64,000 nt of DNA, taken from NCBI GenBank assembly GCA_031002005.1, contig JARYHS010013630.1, positions 33,691,504 through 33,755,503 on the forward strand. Reading direction: 5' to 3'. This stretch comes from Vandiemenella viatica (Eukaryota > Arthropoda > Insecta > Orthoptera > Morabidae). Made by a program: the position numbers and the translations under genes. Positions 1 to 12,304 of the stretch are shown here, in pieces; the first letter of the stretch is position 1; each line of letters begins with the position of its first letter. The notes below the pieces were generated by a model that was not told where the DNA came from, ran no database searches, and was given only the letters and a program-made list of their open reading frames with translations.

Positions 1-280
1 TCCATTTAATGTGACAAAAAAACTGAGACAGATTTGTTGTAGAGGTTAGAGATCCCTTACTCTGTAATTGTACTATACCAGCGGTGCAGTGATCTGTCAA
101 ACCGTATTCTGGATTTATCGTCCAATGTCGTATGATGTTCAGTTTGAAAAGGACTTCAGAAATTTTGTGTGGAACGACAAGTCTTTAGAAAAACATTGGT
201 ATGGGTAAGCGGGAAAAACAACACATACACAGAACAAAAAAATAAGATCAGAATAAGCATACAGTGTACACATAATGTAC

Positions 281-820
281 AAAGGGGAGCCCAAAAGTAA
301 CCGGATTTTCTTTTTTACAGTTTCTCCAATTTTTATAAAAATTAATACACTCCAAAGTACTCTCCATTAGAAAAAATACACTTTTGCATTATTTTCTTCC
401 ATTTTTCAAAATTCTTCTGTTGGACATCGCCTCCATAATTTTTCTTTTCACTCCATCTACGTTAAAAAACGATTTCCTTTGAGGTCCCTCTTCATTCATG
501 AGGATAGAATAAAGCCATACGGAGGTGAGTAGGATGGATGGGGCAACAGAGTCACACAGTTTCTTGTGAAAAATTAGTGCATTGAGTGATACGAAGGATT
601 GTCGTGATCGAAGAACTAGTCACCAATCTCACAAATCGGGTCCAGCTCATTGCAGAGAACTCTTCGATTTCTTCAATTATGCTTCGTCGGTCGATCTTCA
701 TGCCAAATTTCTGATGTTTTTCTTTCCGTCCGTTATGGACGTTAGAGCACGTCCAGAGCGTGGGCTGGTCGTAATTTCACCTCTCTTCGAAAAGGAAAAA
801 AATCATTTTTCTCGTAGTTA
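281..820 (-). mobile_element. Decayed mariner transposon relic
   Basis: Begins at 282 with a mariner-type terminal sequence (GGGAGCCCAAAAGTAACCGG). Just inside, the minus strand at about 350-415 reads as the typical C-terminal end of a mariner transposase: a WKK..MQKCI segment followed by a short NGEYF stretch. Farther right, 590-780 resembles more upstream transposase sequence but holds frameshifts and stops, and no long reading frame survives. No right terminal repeat was found, so the right edge is approximate. It is a dead copy, from a different mariner group than the one at 36327. Confidence 0.6.
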
Positions 821-2431
821 AATTTTTGTTATTGGCTTCGTAATTATATATTGGAAACAGTTTACTACTATGTTGAGAAAAACATTTAATAGCAGCAGAA
901 TAAGATATGGAACACATATTTCAGCCAATGTTACAGTGATGTAACTGGCTGATCAATGTACAAAATTCCTCCGTCAGTAGCCATTGTGTGTGCGGTGCTG
1001 TGAGGTTGGTTGCAGAGGAGCTGTGCTGTGCTGAGCGGAGCAGTGGTGTCGTTTTTTGCCGTCGCCCACTTGTTGAATGGGCCGCGGAGTGGGGGACGGG
1101 TCGTCTGACCTTAGCTGCGGGCTACAGCGAGGTGTAGGGCAGGCGTCGAAGCCAACACACTGTAAATAGTACCACTTGCAGGACAACCACTCACTTACTA
1201 CACTATTTGCGCGCTTCAATGTCTAGAGCTGCAACAGTTGGATAGACGACGCTTGTCCAATCGAAATTACGTTATAACGTTAATTCTTGTCAAACATTAC
1301 TACTTCACTTTTCATCAGATTAGCTTTTTAACGATTTCTGTAGTATTTTTATAGTGAAATAATTTTGTTTTTTTCTGTAGTTTTATTGGAGTCTCTACTT
1401 TACTTCTACAGTTGTGTTGTTTAGTTTCCACATTGCATTTACACCGCAGAATTACCAGGTTAGGACAGAGGTGGATTGCGCGGCCAGTACAAGCCTGGGT
1501 GTCTCACTACCTGTAGTGGAAGACACATTTTTTTTTTTACTAAGATAATCATTTGCTTCAATAAACATCTTGTTCCAACTTCAGTTGCACTCTGAGCAGT
1601 TAAAACGTAATGACACTTCGATCTCTTCCCAGGATGTACGGAACGCACCAAGTTCTTAGTAAGTTTTCTGAACACCAGTTAGCTAATTAATGTCTGACGG
1701 AGCTCAGATACGGTTTCCAGCGAGATGAAGGGTAGTCGATTATAGCTGTAAGTATACGCATTGTATGTTAGGTTCACTTCTTTCAACTTCAATCTCTCCG
1801 ATATGCCGAAGTTCGGATTTTGCATTCGTGTTATTTTCACTATACAGCTTAGAAGAATCCATACGTGGAAAACTTATTTTCACTAGAATTCTTTTACCAC
1901 AGTGAACGATTACTATTGCCATTTGTTTTATATTATGCTATTTTACGCCGTTCTGAGTTGTCTGGACAGTACACTATCGCTTTCATAGGGCTCTCTTCTG
2001 TTAAGATTTTCTGTGACGAGACTTGCATTTGGAAATTTTTCAAAGAGAGTGTAAGTCCTCTGGAGACAAATGACATCATATCTTAGTTCCTCTGCCGTCT
2101 TCCTTAATTCATGAAATTGTGTGTTGCATCTCACTGCGTTTAATCGAGTAGTTTCCGGATTACAATTAATTAAACTACCTGTGGATGTTTAGTGTTAACG
2201 GCTACGGTAGTTTCTATGTATATATATATGGATGAATACGAACTCCTTTTGTATCTGACCTGCGTCAAAATTTTCGTTCCCTCTATCCAATACCTTGTGT
2301 ACAAGAATGAGAAACTGGCTGGTAAACTGTTTGACTTTAGATTCATACAGTTAATTGCCTCATACTGAGGGAAAGTTACTTTTCGGCCTGATATGCTTTC
2401 CAAGTCAGATGTCTCAGTGCTAAATTGATAT
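821..2431. other. No gene recognised; contains a GC-rich island
   Basis: AT-rich sequence except for about 985-1215, which is clearly richer in G+C and CpG than its surroundings. The minus strand there is open for about 80 codons (974-1219) with low-complexity composition and no recognisable domain. It could be a promoter or UTR segment or a fragment of an unknown element. Nothing else in the interval resembles a known gene or repeat. Confidence 0.4.
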
Positions 2432-2600
2432 ATTTTTTTTTTAATCTGCTTAACGTCTCTTAACAGCGAGGTCTTTAGAGATGGGAAAGGATGGGGGGCA
2501 AGGAATGGAGAGGAATTCGGCCATGGCCTTTTGAAGGAAGCATCCCGGCATTTGCCTGGAGTGATTTGGGAAACCATGGAAAACCCATAAATTGATAAAG
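2432..2600 (-). mobile_element. SINE-1 fragment (tRNA-derived SINE)
   Basis: Minus-oriented SINE-1 copy with its A-tail (poly-T on the plus strand) at the left. The conserved body motifs GGCCATGGCC, GGAAGCATCCCGGCATT and AAACCATGGAAAACCC are present. The copy stops near 2600 before the tRNA-like head, so it is truncated at its 5' end. The same body occurs in the full copy at 11394-11637. Confidence 0.8.
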
Positions 2601-2744
2601 TGTAAGGTCGTAACATATTCATAAGAACGCAGTTTCTCTCGGCGATGAGAATATATTGTTTTTGATGTCAATACAATATAATTTCTTGACTTAATTTTCT
2701 AGTTGCCGCCAATTTTCCACCTATTATTGTCTTATTGCTTATGG

Positions 2745-2975
2745 ATTTACGCCCCGTCGATGTCGAGCTCATTAGAGAAGGGAAAAGAATGGGGACAAGG
2801 AACGAGAAGAGATTCCACCACAGCCTTTTGAAGGAACCATCCCGGCATTCGCCTGAAGTGATTTAGGGAAACCATGGAAAACGGAAATTTCAATGGTTGG
2901 AGAGGGATTCGAACTCGCGCTCTCCCGAATGCGGGGCCAGTGCGTTACCACTAACGCACAGTGCTCGGTAAGATT
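2745..2975 (-). mobile_element. SINE-1 copy
   Basis: A second, more diverged SINE-1 in the same orientation as the fragment just upstream. It runs from the tail-proximal motif near 2748 (complement of the GATGAGGCGTAAA seen in the 12.3 kb copy) through the GGAACCATCCCGGCATTCG body to a tRNA-like head. The head has a B-box-like GGATTCGAACTC near 2906-2917. It holds no pol III gene function; it is a retroposed copy. Confidence 0.8.
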
Positions 2976-4930
2976 AGTTTCTAATCTCAACCCAAGCGAC
3001 CCCTAGTTAGTGGGTTCATGAAAGTTGAAGTAGCTTCCATATCCTTACGTTGCAGGAGCGCCTGATTACTGAAGCTGTAAAAGCTGGAAGCGAGTGGTCA
3101 ACCACCGTGCAGCCTGTCTCCCTGAGTCACGCCTGTGTCGCAACTTCCTCTTAAGGCTGTCCAGCCGGCTCAGAACCAGTCAGGTAGCGCCAGCAGCTCT
3201 ACTCAAGGAGAACCCAGCCTCCACGCGACCTCCACGTGCACCACTCACTGCCCTGGTCAGAAAAACATCTCAGTGGGTCCCCTAAGTCCAATCTTGACAT
3301 TCGTTTATAACGACCAATTCCACTTAATTATCTTTTTCATCTTAGAAATATCTCTAACCTCGATTCATCACCGGTCTGCAGGAAATTATTGAAATAATCT
3401 TTTTTTTGTTTCATCTATTGAAATGAAATAAACGATTTAGTTCTACATCACCTTCAGTTTGAATTACCACTTTATTTTCCCAATCAATTTCAACCACGAA
3501 TAACTTGGTCTAATTAGACCAATGGAAATCTTATGAACACTTAGGAATTTGAGGCTGTATAATATCTGCCAAGTATACGAGGTTCATAATCAAAGACCGA
3601 GCAAATACCGGGGAAGACAGTAATAACTGAGAGTAACGATGGTATTTTTAAAAATAGGAGTAGAAGGAAATACGTTAACCATTTTAATGCAGCCTGTTCG
3701 AGGAGATATTTTTTTATGAACTCCACTAAAAATATTGAGAGTTTTCATCTGCGATCGTAGTATATTCCCTTCATTCCTTAGCGTCGTAAACTTCTCGCAA
3801 CACGACTTCTCTTACGTCCAGCTGAAAAGCTACACTGCGGGCCTTATACACTTGTTCGGTGGCATCCCAGGAAATCTTTTTTCTTCACTTTCTTTTTTCT
3901 TGATGGACTTCTTCGCTTCTGTCGGATTACCATAGAATCAAAACAAATTGTTGTCAGAAGGATTGCTTCTCAAAATTATCACGTTTATCTGCAGTCAGGA
4001 AAACATACAATCTCAGAGAGCGAATTGAGATTACTTGAATGACTAGATAGGATGTGGCCATATTCACCTATTATAATTAAACAATAAACATCATCGAATT
4101 TTAGCATGGAATTTATTGTAAACACTGTGTTAATTTTAAACAGTCCTTTTTCTGTTTAAAAAAAAAAAATTGCAATGTTGTCAAAATAAATAAGGACTGA
4201 ACTGTTTGAAGAAACGTTAAACCCAGAAGCTTTTTGGGCGACAAATATTTCCTGCCAGAAGAAGTTTTAATTTCGGGTCTGAGAAAAATGTTCAATAAAT
4301 AGGCCATCAGTTCTACTGCTTAGTTTACTTTCACATATGAATAATCAATGCACTCCTCGTCATTAAAAAAATCTCAGTTGACAATCAAAAGAATTAATCT
4401 ATTGATTGTGGGAATTGAGTTTGAATATGGCATAATGGAGAAACTGATCTAGCTAGATTTCAGTCATTTGTGTTGCAAAAAATCAGAGCCTGTCTTTGTG
4501 GATGTACAACAATTTCTGTAAACGTAAACGAGACACAATCCAAAGTTTCCCTATATCTGAAGGTGTTTGTGAAGAACCACTGCTAGTTTTCCATTTAATA
4601 TTACCGTTAATATCATTCACAATGTGGTTTAACGTTTTTCGCTGGTGTCATGTTGTAAAATTGCACTTACTTCGTGGGCTGCGTCAGTTTTATTGGCGCT
4701 GTCAATGTTTTCGGCTAACCAAGAAAGTCAACCTAATTATTGAAAATGAGCAGTTGTTTTTACACAAGATATGCAGAGAGGTCTTGAACTTAATGAAATG
4801 ATAAGAAATTTTAGACGACACACTATATTAAAAGCAGATAACTTTTTACACGGTGCACGGTTTTTTTTCCGTCACAATAACGGTGGCGATTTTTCATCTC
4901 ATGAATTGGTCAACTAAAAATTAAATTTTA
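2976..4930. other. No confident gene; one candidate exon at 3056-3154
   Basis: After a TTGCAG acceptor-like site ending at 3055 there is a 32-codon open frame to a TAA near 3152-3154, then a GC-rich stretch and an AATAAA at about 3429. This could be the last exon of an unseen upstream plus-strand gene, but the peptide matches nothing I recognise, so it is not called as CDS. The remainder to 4930 is AT-rich and shows no feature I can name. Confidence 0.25.
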
Positions 4931-4949
4931 CTAACTGTCCAAAGTTAAA

Positions 4950-5347
4950 ATGTAATCTTCACGGGTTCTCCGCCGGATAGTGTGGTGGCAGTACGAGCTT
5001 TCGGCGGCTAGCTCTGCCGCCAGCTTCCGGTCTGGTATTATGACTGTGACATCCAGTGCGGCTCTGGTTGTCACAGTGGTAACACCAGACCATAAGATGG
5101 CTGTAGAGGTAGCCACCGAAAGCTCGTACTGCCACCACACTATCCGGCTGACCGAACGTGGTGAGTGAGCAGTTAACGCTCTGGCCTCGCATCCGGGCGG
5201 AGGCTGGTTCGAATTCCCGTCCGGGCATCCAAATTTGGATTTTCCATGATCTCCCCAAATCACTCCAGGTGAAGGACGGGATGCTTCCTTCAAAAAGGCT
5301 ATGGCCGAAAAAAAAATTATCTGGCGGAGAACCCGTGACGATTACAT
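4950..5347. mobile_element. Foldback MITE with about 60-bp terminal inverted repeats, split by a SINE
   Basis: Outer arms 4950-4974 and 5323-5347 are inverted copies (24 of 25 match). Inner arms 4973-5009 and 5111-5147 are inverted with 36 of 37 matching. If the SINE at about 5148-5322 is removed, outer and inner arms join into continuous repeats of about 60 bp around a further small inverted pair (GTCTGGT...ACCAGAC). A 13-bp direct repeat, ACTGTCCAAAGTT, lies outside both ends (4934-4946 and 5380-5392). It may be the target duplication, but it is not immediately adjacent. No coding capacity. Confidence 0.8.
5148..5322 (+). mobile_element. SINE-1 inserted in the right arm of the foldback element
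   Basis: Plus-oriented SINE-1: tRNA-like head from about 5148, B-box-like GGTTCGAATTCCC at 5208-5220, then the body (complement of CCATGGAAAACCC, AAGGAAGCATCCC) and an A-run at 5308-5316. The flanks read TATCCGG on the left and TATCTGG on the right, a probable short target duplication inside the MITE arm. The SINE is therefore younger than the MITE. Confidence 0.8.
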
Positions 5348-5392
5348 GTCAGCAACACTCCGGGAAAGCTTTCGCTCACACTGTCCAAAGTT

Positions 5393-6199
5393 GTATCAAT
5401 CAAAAGCTAATTGTTCCTTAAAAGTGTACCGATATAGTAAATTTTTTGTAAAAAATATTTAGAATATTTAAAATAAAGTTTAAAAATAATTCTAAATCTG
5501 TGTGATTCGTTTGCAACGGAGCTATTGATGAAGTGCTAAGCGGTTGGTACTATGGTTGTTACAACATTTTTAACATTATTCGTAATTTATTCCTCTTGAG
5601 GCTTAACATCGATGCAAAATCATTGGCGTTTTACGTACCAGATGGAAATTTAAGAGCTCGAGTGGGATTAAATAAAAGAAAAAGAAGGTAGCTAATATCC
5701 CCGCTGATCTGCCTCTCTTTCACTTTGCGTAGTAGGGATTACCATCTATCACGTTGAATGCATTCCATAAACTTTAATAGTAGGTGGAGATCATTCAAAA
5801 TCGTCTCTAGGAGGCGCTGTTCATGGGAGCATCTAATGGAGAAGAACGGAACCATCGTATTTGTTCACATGTGTTGTTCTTTAAGCGGTAACAGGCATAG
5901 TGAGGCCAGGTCACGAGTGACACGTACGGCCATCACGGAACGAACTGCGTTAAATGTCCGCAAATCCGTGGACAGGCGTGGTATCGCTCGCACAGAAAGT
6001 AATGGTGAAAACTTCGAACAACTCTGTAACACTGTTAAATGGAATCAATGTTTCCTCCTAACCTCTGCCTTGTGTCCTTTCATTTCTTGATCCATTGCTC
6101 TCACTTTCACCTGATGTTTCCGGTCATGGATTTCTATGCAGTTCTGAGTCGTTTTGATAATCTCCCTCTTTTTAAGAGTTTTTACCTCTATTTTTGCTC
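5393..6199. other. No recognised feature
   Basis: AT-rich sequence. An open stretch near 5758-6090 has no recognisable domain and no convincing splice context. I see no known repeat family here. Confidence 0.4.
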
Positions 6200-6760
6200 T
6201 AATTGGGTCTCGACTACGTTAAAGTCAAAATAATTATAAATAGCTACCTGATTGAACAAGTTTCGCACTATTTCTACCTTGGTTGTTACATTACATATAG
6301 TGGAAACAAAGATATTGATAATAAAGTGAACAAGCATCAGCTGATGTGTGGAATGATATCTAAAACCTTAGGAAATAGGACGTGCGTAAACACAAAGATG
6401 AAACTCTATAAAATGATTGCAGTTCCTATGGTTCTCTATGAAAGTGAGTCTTGAGTAATAAAGAGAAGAGATAAAACCCGCATACAAGTAGCTGAGATGA
6501 AGTTCATAAGATCTGTAATAAGATGCACAAAGCTAGATTTAATAAGAAACGAGACTATAAGAGATGAGTTGAAAATCTATAGTATGAATGACAAGATAGA
6601 GGAACATTGGAATAAATGGAGAGATGATCTCTATAGAACGGATGATGCACGATTGCCAAAAGCGGTAAGCCTACATAGACCTAAAGGTAGAGATGGGAAT
6701 AGTCCTAGAAACCAGAACAGTTCAACAGGCCTAATCCTTGAATGATAAGAAGAAGAAGAC
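6200..6760 (+). mobile_element. LINE-C fragment: RTE-like reverse transcriptase tail
   Basis: Two adjacent frames (6203-6454 and 6497-6745) read as the region after the reverse-transcriptase core of an RTE-like LINE. Visible are a V.HYFYLGC segment, a K.KLYK.....VLYESES segment, an AEMKFIRSV segment and a terminal W..W.DDLYR.DDARLPK block. A stop and a short out-of-frame gap separate them. Only the 3' end is present, so it is a dead 5'-truncated copy. Confidence 0.7.
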
Positions 6761-7434
6761 CTCTATTTACAGGACGCCCTGCATTCCCTCTATATGTGGG
6801 GGAAGTTTTCCCCTAGTTCGATATCCTTTGAATGATAAGTTCTGATTTAGTTCTCATTTAAATCGTGGAGGTGATGATTGACGTTTAATACAAACTTCTC
6901 GTGCACATTTGTTGCCATGGGACTGGACACCTCACTTTCTTCCTATTAGGGCGGTAAATTATCAAACGACGAATAGCCCCAACATCGTCAATCAAAAACA
7001 GCTTTATCTGCCATAGTTTCTTGAAACTTAGATCTGTTTCGGTGAGAAGAAGTAGGTAAATGAAGAAAGGGCTAAAATTTTCTTCGAATCTCAATTTGCG
7101 AACAGTTAGATTATATTGAACACAACAGAATGTTTACGAAATTGTCCGACTGAACATCCATGAATACATTACTGCAAAACTTCGGGAAAGCCTCCATTCT
7201 CACAAGTACGTAATTTTTTTTTGATTGACGTTTTTTCCCACTTCGTCTTAAGGAGGCGCATCAGACTCGACCAAGTAATAGCCGGAAACTAGGTTACGAC
7301 AAAGCAGAATATGTAATGCATTTCTGAAACACTATTGTATAATGTAGGATTTTAACATTATTTCAAGTATGTGTGAAATATTTTTACTGCAAATCACCCT
7401 AAATAACTTAATAAAGCAGCTGAATTTGAAGTCA

Positions 7435-7660
7435 TGGAAAGGTGGTATAGGAGGCGGGTAAATAGTGTTGGGTGCATACAAGCATAGAGATAAATTAATG
7501 CGGAAGGAAATAGATCATTATCACATTTAACTGGTGCGTCCTTTCAAGAATAAGAAAATGAGATAGATTCCATTAGTCGGGAGCCATGGAAAGGAATAAA
7601 CTATCAAAGGAAGTGAAAAACCATTTAAGTCATGAAAGAATTTAAAGTAACTTTTTGTGT
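7435..7660 (+). mobile_element. Very old LINE-A 3' fragment
   Basis: Near 7580-7650 the order of short words (a GGGAGCCATGGAAAGGAATAA block, then a run ending GAAAGAATTTAAAGT) follows the end of LINE-A ORF2 as seen at 63390-63470. Similarity is weak and no frame is open, so the boundaries are approximate. Confidence 0.4.
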
Positions 7661-10600
7661 AGCAGAAAATTAGACACATGATGAAATTGCCACTGATCCA
7701 TATTATTAGATTGTTTGTGGTTTAATTAACATGAAAAATAACTAGTCCACGAAATAGTTCAGTTTTAACTTGTGTTTATTTTCATAAGACACGACGTCAA
7801 CTATACTGTTTACATGAATACACACAATCCAGCGATTGTATACAACACTTCTTCCACGGACAATACAGTTCTTGGCCGACGTAATTTGAGTCGGTGAAAA
7901 CTTTGCCAAAAAAACTTACTGGTTCTCTGTCTTGGATGATCGCTTTATATAAACTACATCGAAATTTCTAGAACACCTCAAAAGCTTCCGACAGATAATT
8001 CTCTAACATAAACAGTACTTAAACAATTGAAACATATTAAAAACAATCAGAATTAATACATAATCATTTACTATCAATTCAAAATGGTCAGAAATGGAAG
8101 TCAAAGATACTTAAACACAAAATTATTCACAGAAATCATTTTAAACTGTAGCAAATTGTCCTTTAGACATCGTAACTTGCATTAATACTTTTTAATTACA
8201 AACATTTAAGCAATTCTCTTACACCATTCTGTTTTTAAACACATTAAATGACCTATAAATAATTTCTTTTCATAAAACAAAGTCTATATACATTGATTTA
8301 CAGGAAATTGTAAAACAAACATACCAGATCATATTCAACCAAACTCTAGCTTACTATAAGTGCTTCATAAAATACTGTTATATTTAAGTTTAGGTTTGAG
8401 GGCTGTTACAATATACTCCATCGCATCTCTCGTTGTCACCCGTCACTGCTATAATGTATGGGAAGCGTCCCAAATATTACTATTCTTTTGCGCGCCTGCA
8501 TACTTTTATAGTGGGAGTGTGGGAAAAAATCCACGTGACCGACAATTATATAATAAGAAACTTACGTCAGCACTGGTCTAAATGAACAGCGCTAACCTAA
8601 TTTGTTGATCTGATACAGGAGGTAGGATGCGAGTGGGAGCTGGTGCGGAACCACTGAATAGTGCTCTGGTTTCCGGGAAACGGCATCGCTGATTGGTGGG
8701 ATGGAGCCCCAGCAGGACGCTGATTGGAGTGAAGCAAAGTATTACAGTTTAGCTGCTGAGATGTATAGCACATAAAAAGTTTCTAAAAGGTCCAATTAAA
8801 TCCTAGCTTCAGAAGATCCTAGGGATATCAACTACGCTTTTTATTCAAACTGTTATCATCGGAAAATACATGTAACGTATGAATAATCTCGTAACGTAGG
8901 ATAGTAACATACAGTGGAACCATTTATTTGACTCAGTTGCAGAGAAATCGATTTTTAAGATCGCTGTTAAAATTAACTGTAGTTGTAGTAAACATTTCAA
9001 AAACGTGAAGCAACTTTCACGGCATGCTGCTGTAGTACGGAGGCGGTAAAGTATCAGAATGAAAAGGATGGAAGATATAGTTAAAAATTATTTCACTCGT
9101 GCCAGAAAGGAGGGAAAGAGAAAAATAAAAGAAATTAGATATGTGTTTCATTGTAAAACGGAGGTTTTCTCGGCGTTCAATATGAATAAAATCCTCTAGG
9201 GTAACTAGCCGAGTGAGTTCATCTATAAAACACAACGTCTCGGTGGTCATAGTCGCTATGCGCGTTTCATTCATGTGATGTTCTACTTCTTCTTCATCTA
9301 ACAGACAAAGAATTCTTTGATTTTCATTATGCTTATCAGGGAATTATAGCTACCCAAAATTTTTTTCCGTTTGTTTATTTTGATGAATCTACATATTTTT
9401 GATATGATGCAGTTTTTTTTCTACTTCAGGCAAAATTTCTGCAAGTTTCGTCGCCAATGATAGAAACATCAACCATTAAATATACACCTGATACCATATT
9501 TAGTAACCGTCTATATGAGCTGGACCAGAGTGTGTGTCTCTTTATATGCGTTCATTGCATTTTACCTTTTACTTTCAATAACTCTATCGGAAGTAACGAA
9601 TAAACTTGGAACTATGATTCGCCAGCTAAAATTATGCCATTAATATTCGATGAATGTGTCTAGGTTTTTTTTATATTGCTTAATATCTGATAATGCAAAT
9701 ATTTTTTCAAGAAATCAGATTTTCGTATTTAGTTCGAATTTTCAAGATGACTCGTAAACCTCTACTCTGCCATCTCATTTTGTATCATTACTTCTGTGAG
9801 ATCAATAATTTGGTCTCCCTTCGTACTGTTAAGGTGCAGAACATATCAGGTCTTTTTATTCATGATTATGGGAATAGAAAAATTAGAGATAGGTACAGTA
9901 TTTCGTAGAAATTCTATGTTTCTTGAATGCTGAGTAATGATGAAAAAGGGTTTTTCTTTATGTAATACATGCATGACAGCGATCTTTTGTCTGTCAGTTA
10001 AAATCATTACCACCTCGTACCTGGAGCGTATAATTTGTTATATTAATTTAATCGAAGAATCTAATCATTTCATTGAAAAACTAATTCCTTTCATACTTAA
10101 GAATCGACGATAAAATCTATTTTATTTTGCTTTAAAAAATTCCAAACTCAGAGAAGAGGTCTTCGAGCGAGTAAGTTTTTGATATAAAAGAATGTGTCAG
10201 TCATTTTGAACTCCAAGGAGCGATTCTAGTAGATTTTAAAAATTCTTTACCCTCAGAAATATTAATTCACTCTAATCCGTCGGTGATTGAATACGAACTC
10301 ATGTATTTGTTCCACGAGTTCTGTTATTGTCTTTTTCAGAATAAACTTCCAGGTTTTTGTACAGGTTTAAATTCATCATTTATGAAGTATAATTTCTAAA
10401 GATTTTTAACATCATTTAGTTGTATTCCTGTTTGAGGTAAACGACTTCTTAACAGAATGCGTTACAATTTTATAAGTATCCTTATGACATCGGCAGTAAC
10501 CTAGAATTGGAGTAACTAGAGATTTTTTTCGGAAACGTTTTTGATGAGGTGTTTAGTGTACCACAGTGCCAAACAGTAGACTTGTCAGTGACCACTAAGT

Positions 10601-11381
10601 TGATAGGGAGAAGATTTGAAAGCACCCGTCACTGTCTTTTGAGACAATAGTTCCGATGGTAGAGGATGTTATGCTGGCAGTGTTGCGATAACTCTCGCGG
10701 AGTCTGTAAATGTGGTGTGATGACGAACCTGGTCTCCTTGTAGTTGTCCTTAGGCAATAAGGCTCAGTCAGTGAATTACACCATTCCTGTTGAACGTACC
10801 TGTGAAAATCAGTTCATGGCTATAGTATGTCTGCTCGTTTTCTCCACCACATCAAATAACGACAGTAACGCATCATCATGCAAAGATACTTTGGATGATA
10901 TTATAACAGATAGATTTATGATGCACAAATAAAATTTTTTTTTCTGATGAACAACTTTCTGATTTAAAGGGCGTCATTACACAGAGTATTTGCTGCAAAC
11001 AAGTCACTTCACACATGGCTTTTTTGCGTAAATTTTAGTATCATATTCGTTTGGTACAATGGCCGAACCTTCACTCAAAGGCAAATAGAAAGATGTAACC
11101 AACTGCTTGGCATCGAAGATTTTCTTACTCAAACCTTCTTGAATTCTGCTTACTATGCAAAAAAAAAAAGTTTGGGTTCTTTTGTATACATTGAATGAGA
11201 TCAGGAATTTGATTAGAACTGGAACAGGTATTACGAAAATCTTACTTAATGTTACAATGTTCACTGTTTCAAGCACGCATGAGGACTGTAAAAGGTGAGC
11301 CGGTTTCTTTGATCAAATTGGGCATATCAATTTTTTTCACTTGTGAGGGAAAGACTAAACCAGAGGTTAAAATCAATACTA
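7661..11381. other. Intergenic stretch without recognised genes
   Basis: About 3.7 kb of AT-rich sequence. The only local structure I noticed is a GC-richer patch at about 8620-8740 with two CGCTGATTGG words (CCAAT-box complements) roughly 40 bp apart. That pattern can occur in promoters or LTRs. All short open frames in the stretch lack domains and splice context. Confidence 0.4.
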
Positions 11382-11393
11382 TATCAGTTTAGT

Positions 11394-11637
11394 TTTTTTT
11401 TTTGTAACAGTTTAGCGTCCCTTTTTAACAACGTGGTCTTTAGAGACGGGAAAGGATGGGGGCAAGGAATGGGAAGGAATTCGGCCATGGCCTTTTTGAA
11501 GGAAGCATCCCGGCATTCACCTGGAGTGATTTGGGGAAACCATGGAAAACCCAAATCTGCATGCCCGGACGGGGATTCGAACCGCCGTCCTCCCGAATGC
11601 GAGGCCAGAACGCTATCCGTTACACCACCACGCTCGG
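11394..11637 (-). mobile_element. SINE-1, full-length copy with 12-bp target duplication
   Basis: Best SINE-1 copy. On the minus strand it runs from a tRNA-like head (A-box-like TGGTGTAACGGATAGCG near 11609-11625; B box GGTTCGAATCC) through the conserved body (GCATGCCCG/GGGTTTTCC, CCATGGCCGAATTCC) to a short A-rich tail at about 11394-11404. It is flanked by perfect 12-bp direct repeats TATCAGTTTAGT at 11382-11393 and 11638-11649. That is the footprint of LINE-driven retroposition. Its internal promoter would be pol III type 2. Confidence 0.92.
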
Positions 11638-12304
11638 TATCAGTTTAGTGAGCGCCTTGTTAGGTCTTAGTTTTAAGATATAGAGATAAACATTTTATGA
11701 AATATTCCTCCGTTTTTCGTAATGCAGCAGCATTTTTCTCATCCTTTCTTTATTTGTTTCGTCGGTTTATTTGCTTGTAAGCCAGTTGTTCTTCGTCACG
11801 GGTTGTTCTTATTGCTACAATGTCATTAAGGCGAGCGAATTTAAGGGGTGGATATTTATTGGTCGTAAATGTTCATTATTTCTTACGAGGACTGGAACCG
11901 CGACATGCTAGGTAAAACATAAAAATAAACATCTCGATCAGACAAATCATTCGGTGAGTCATAGACCCGTTGTATACACACATACGTCGAATGAGAGAGC
12001 AGTGGGACTGCTAGTAACTAGCAAAGCAGCTCTTGTCAGCCAATATAATATACAGGAGCCGGTTCTTCCGTCAGTTTGTTTTCCCATTGAAATAAGAAAA
12101 TTTGTTCTAGACTTCCTGCATATAACTCTTTCTTATTATTTCCAGATTGCCTCTGTTCTGTAGGTACAATAATAACCGTCAGCGTTACTTAAATCGTTAC
12201 ATGGACGTCTAAACAGTAAGCAATATCTGCAAAGTTTTCATTTAATGTTTTTAATAAACATGTAAAAATTGATTCAGTTTTCAGAAAAGTTTTCTCATCT
12301 GGAA

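Noticed and set aside
11560..11637. tRNA gene on the minus strand
   Set aside because: The A and B boxes are there, but the fold is imperfect, the sequence continues into the SINE body and an A-tail, and 12-bp target duplications flank it. The other SINE heads were rejected for the same reason.
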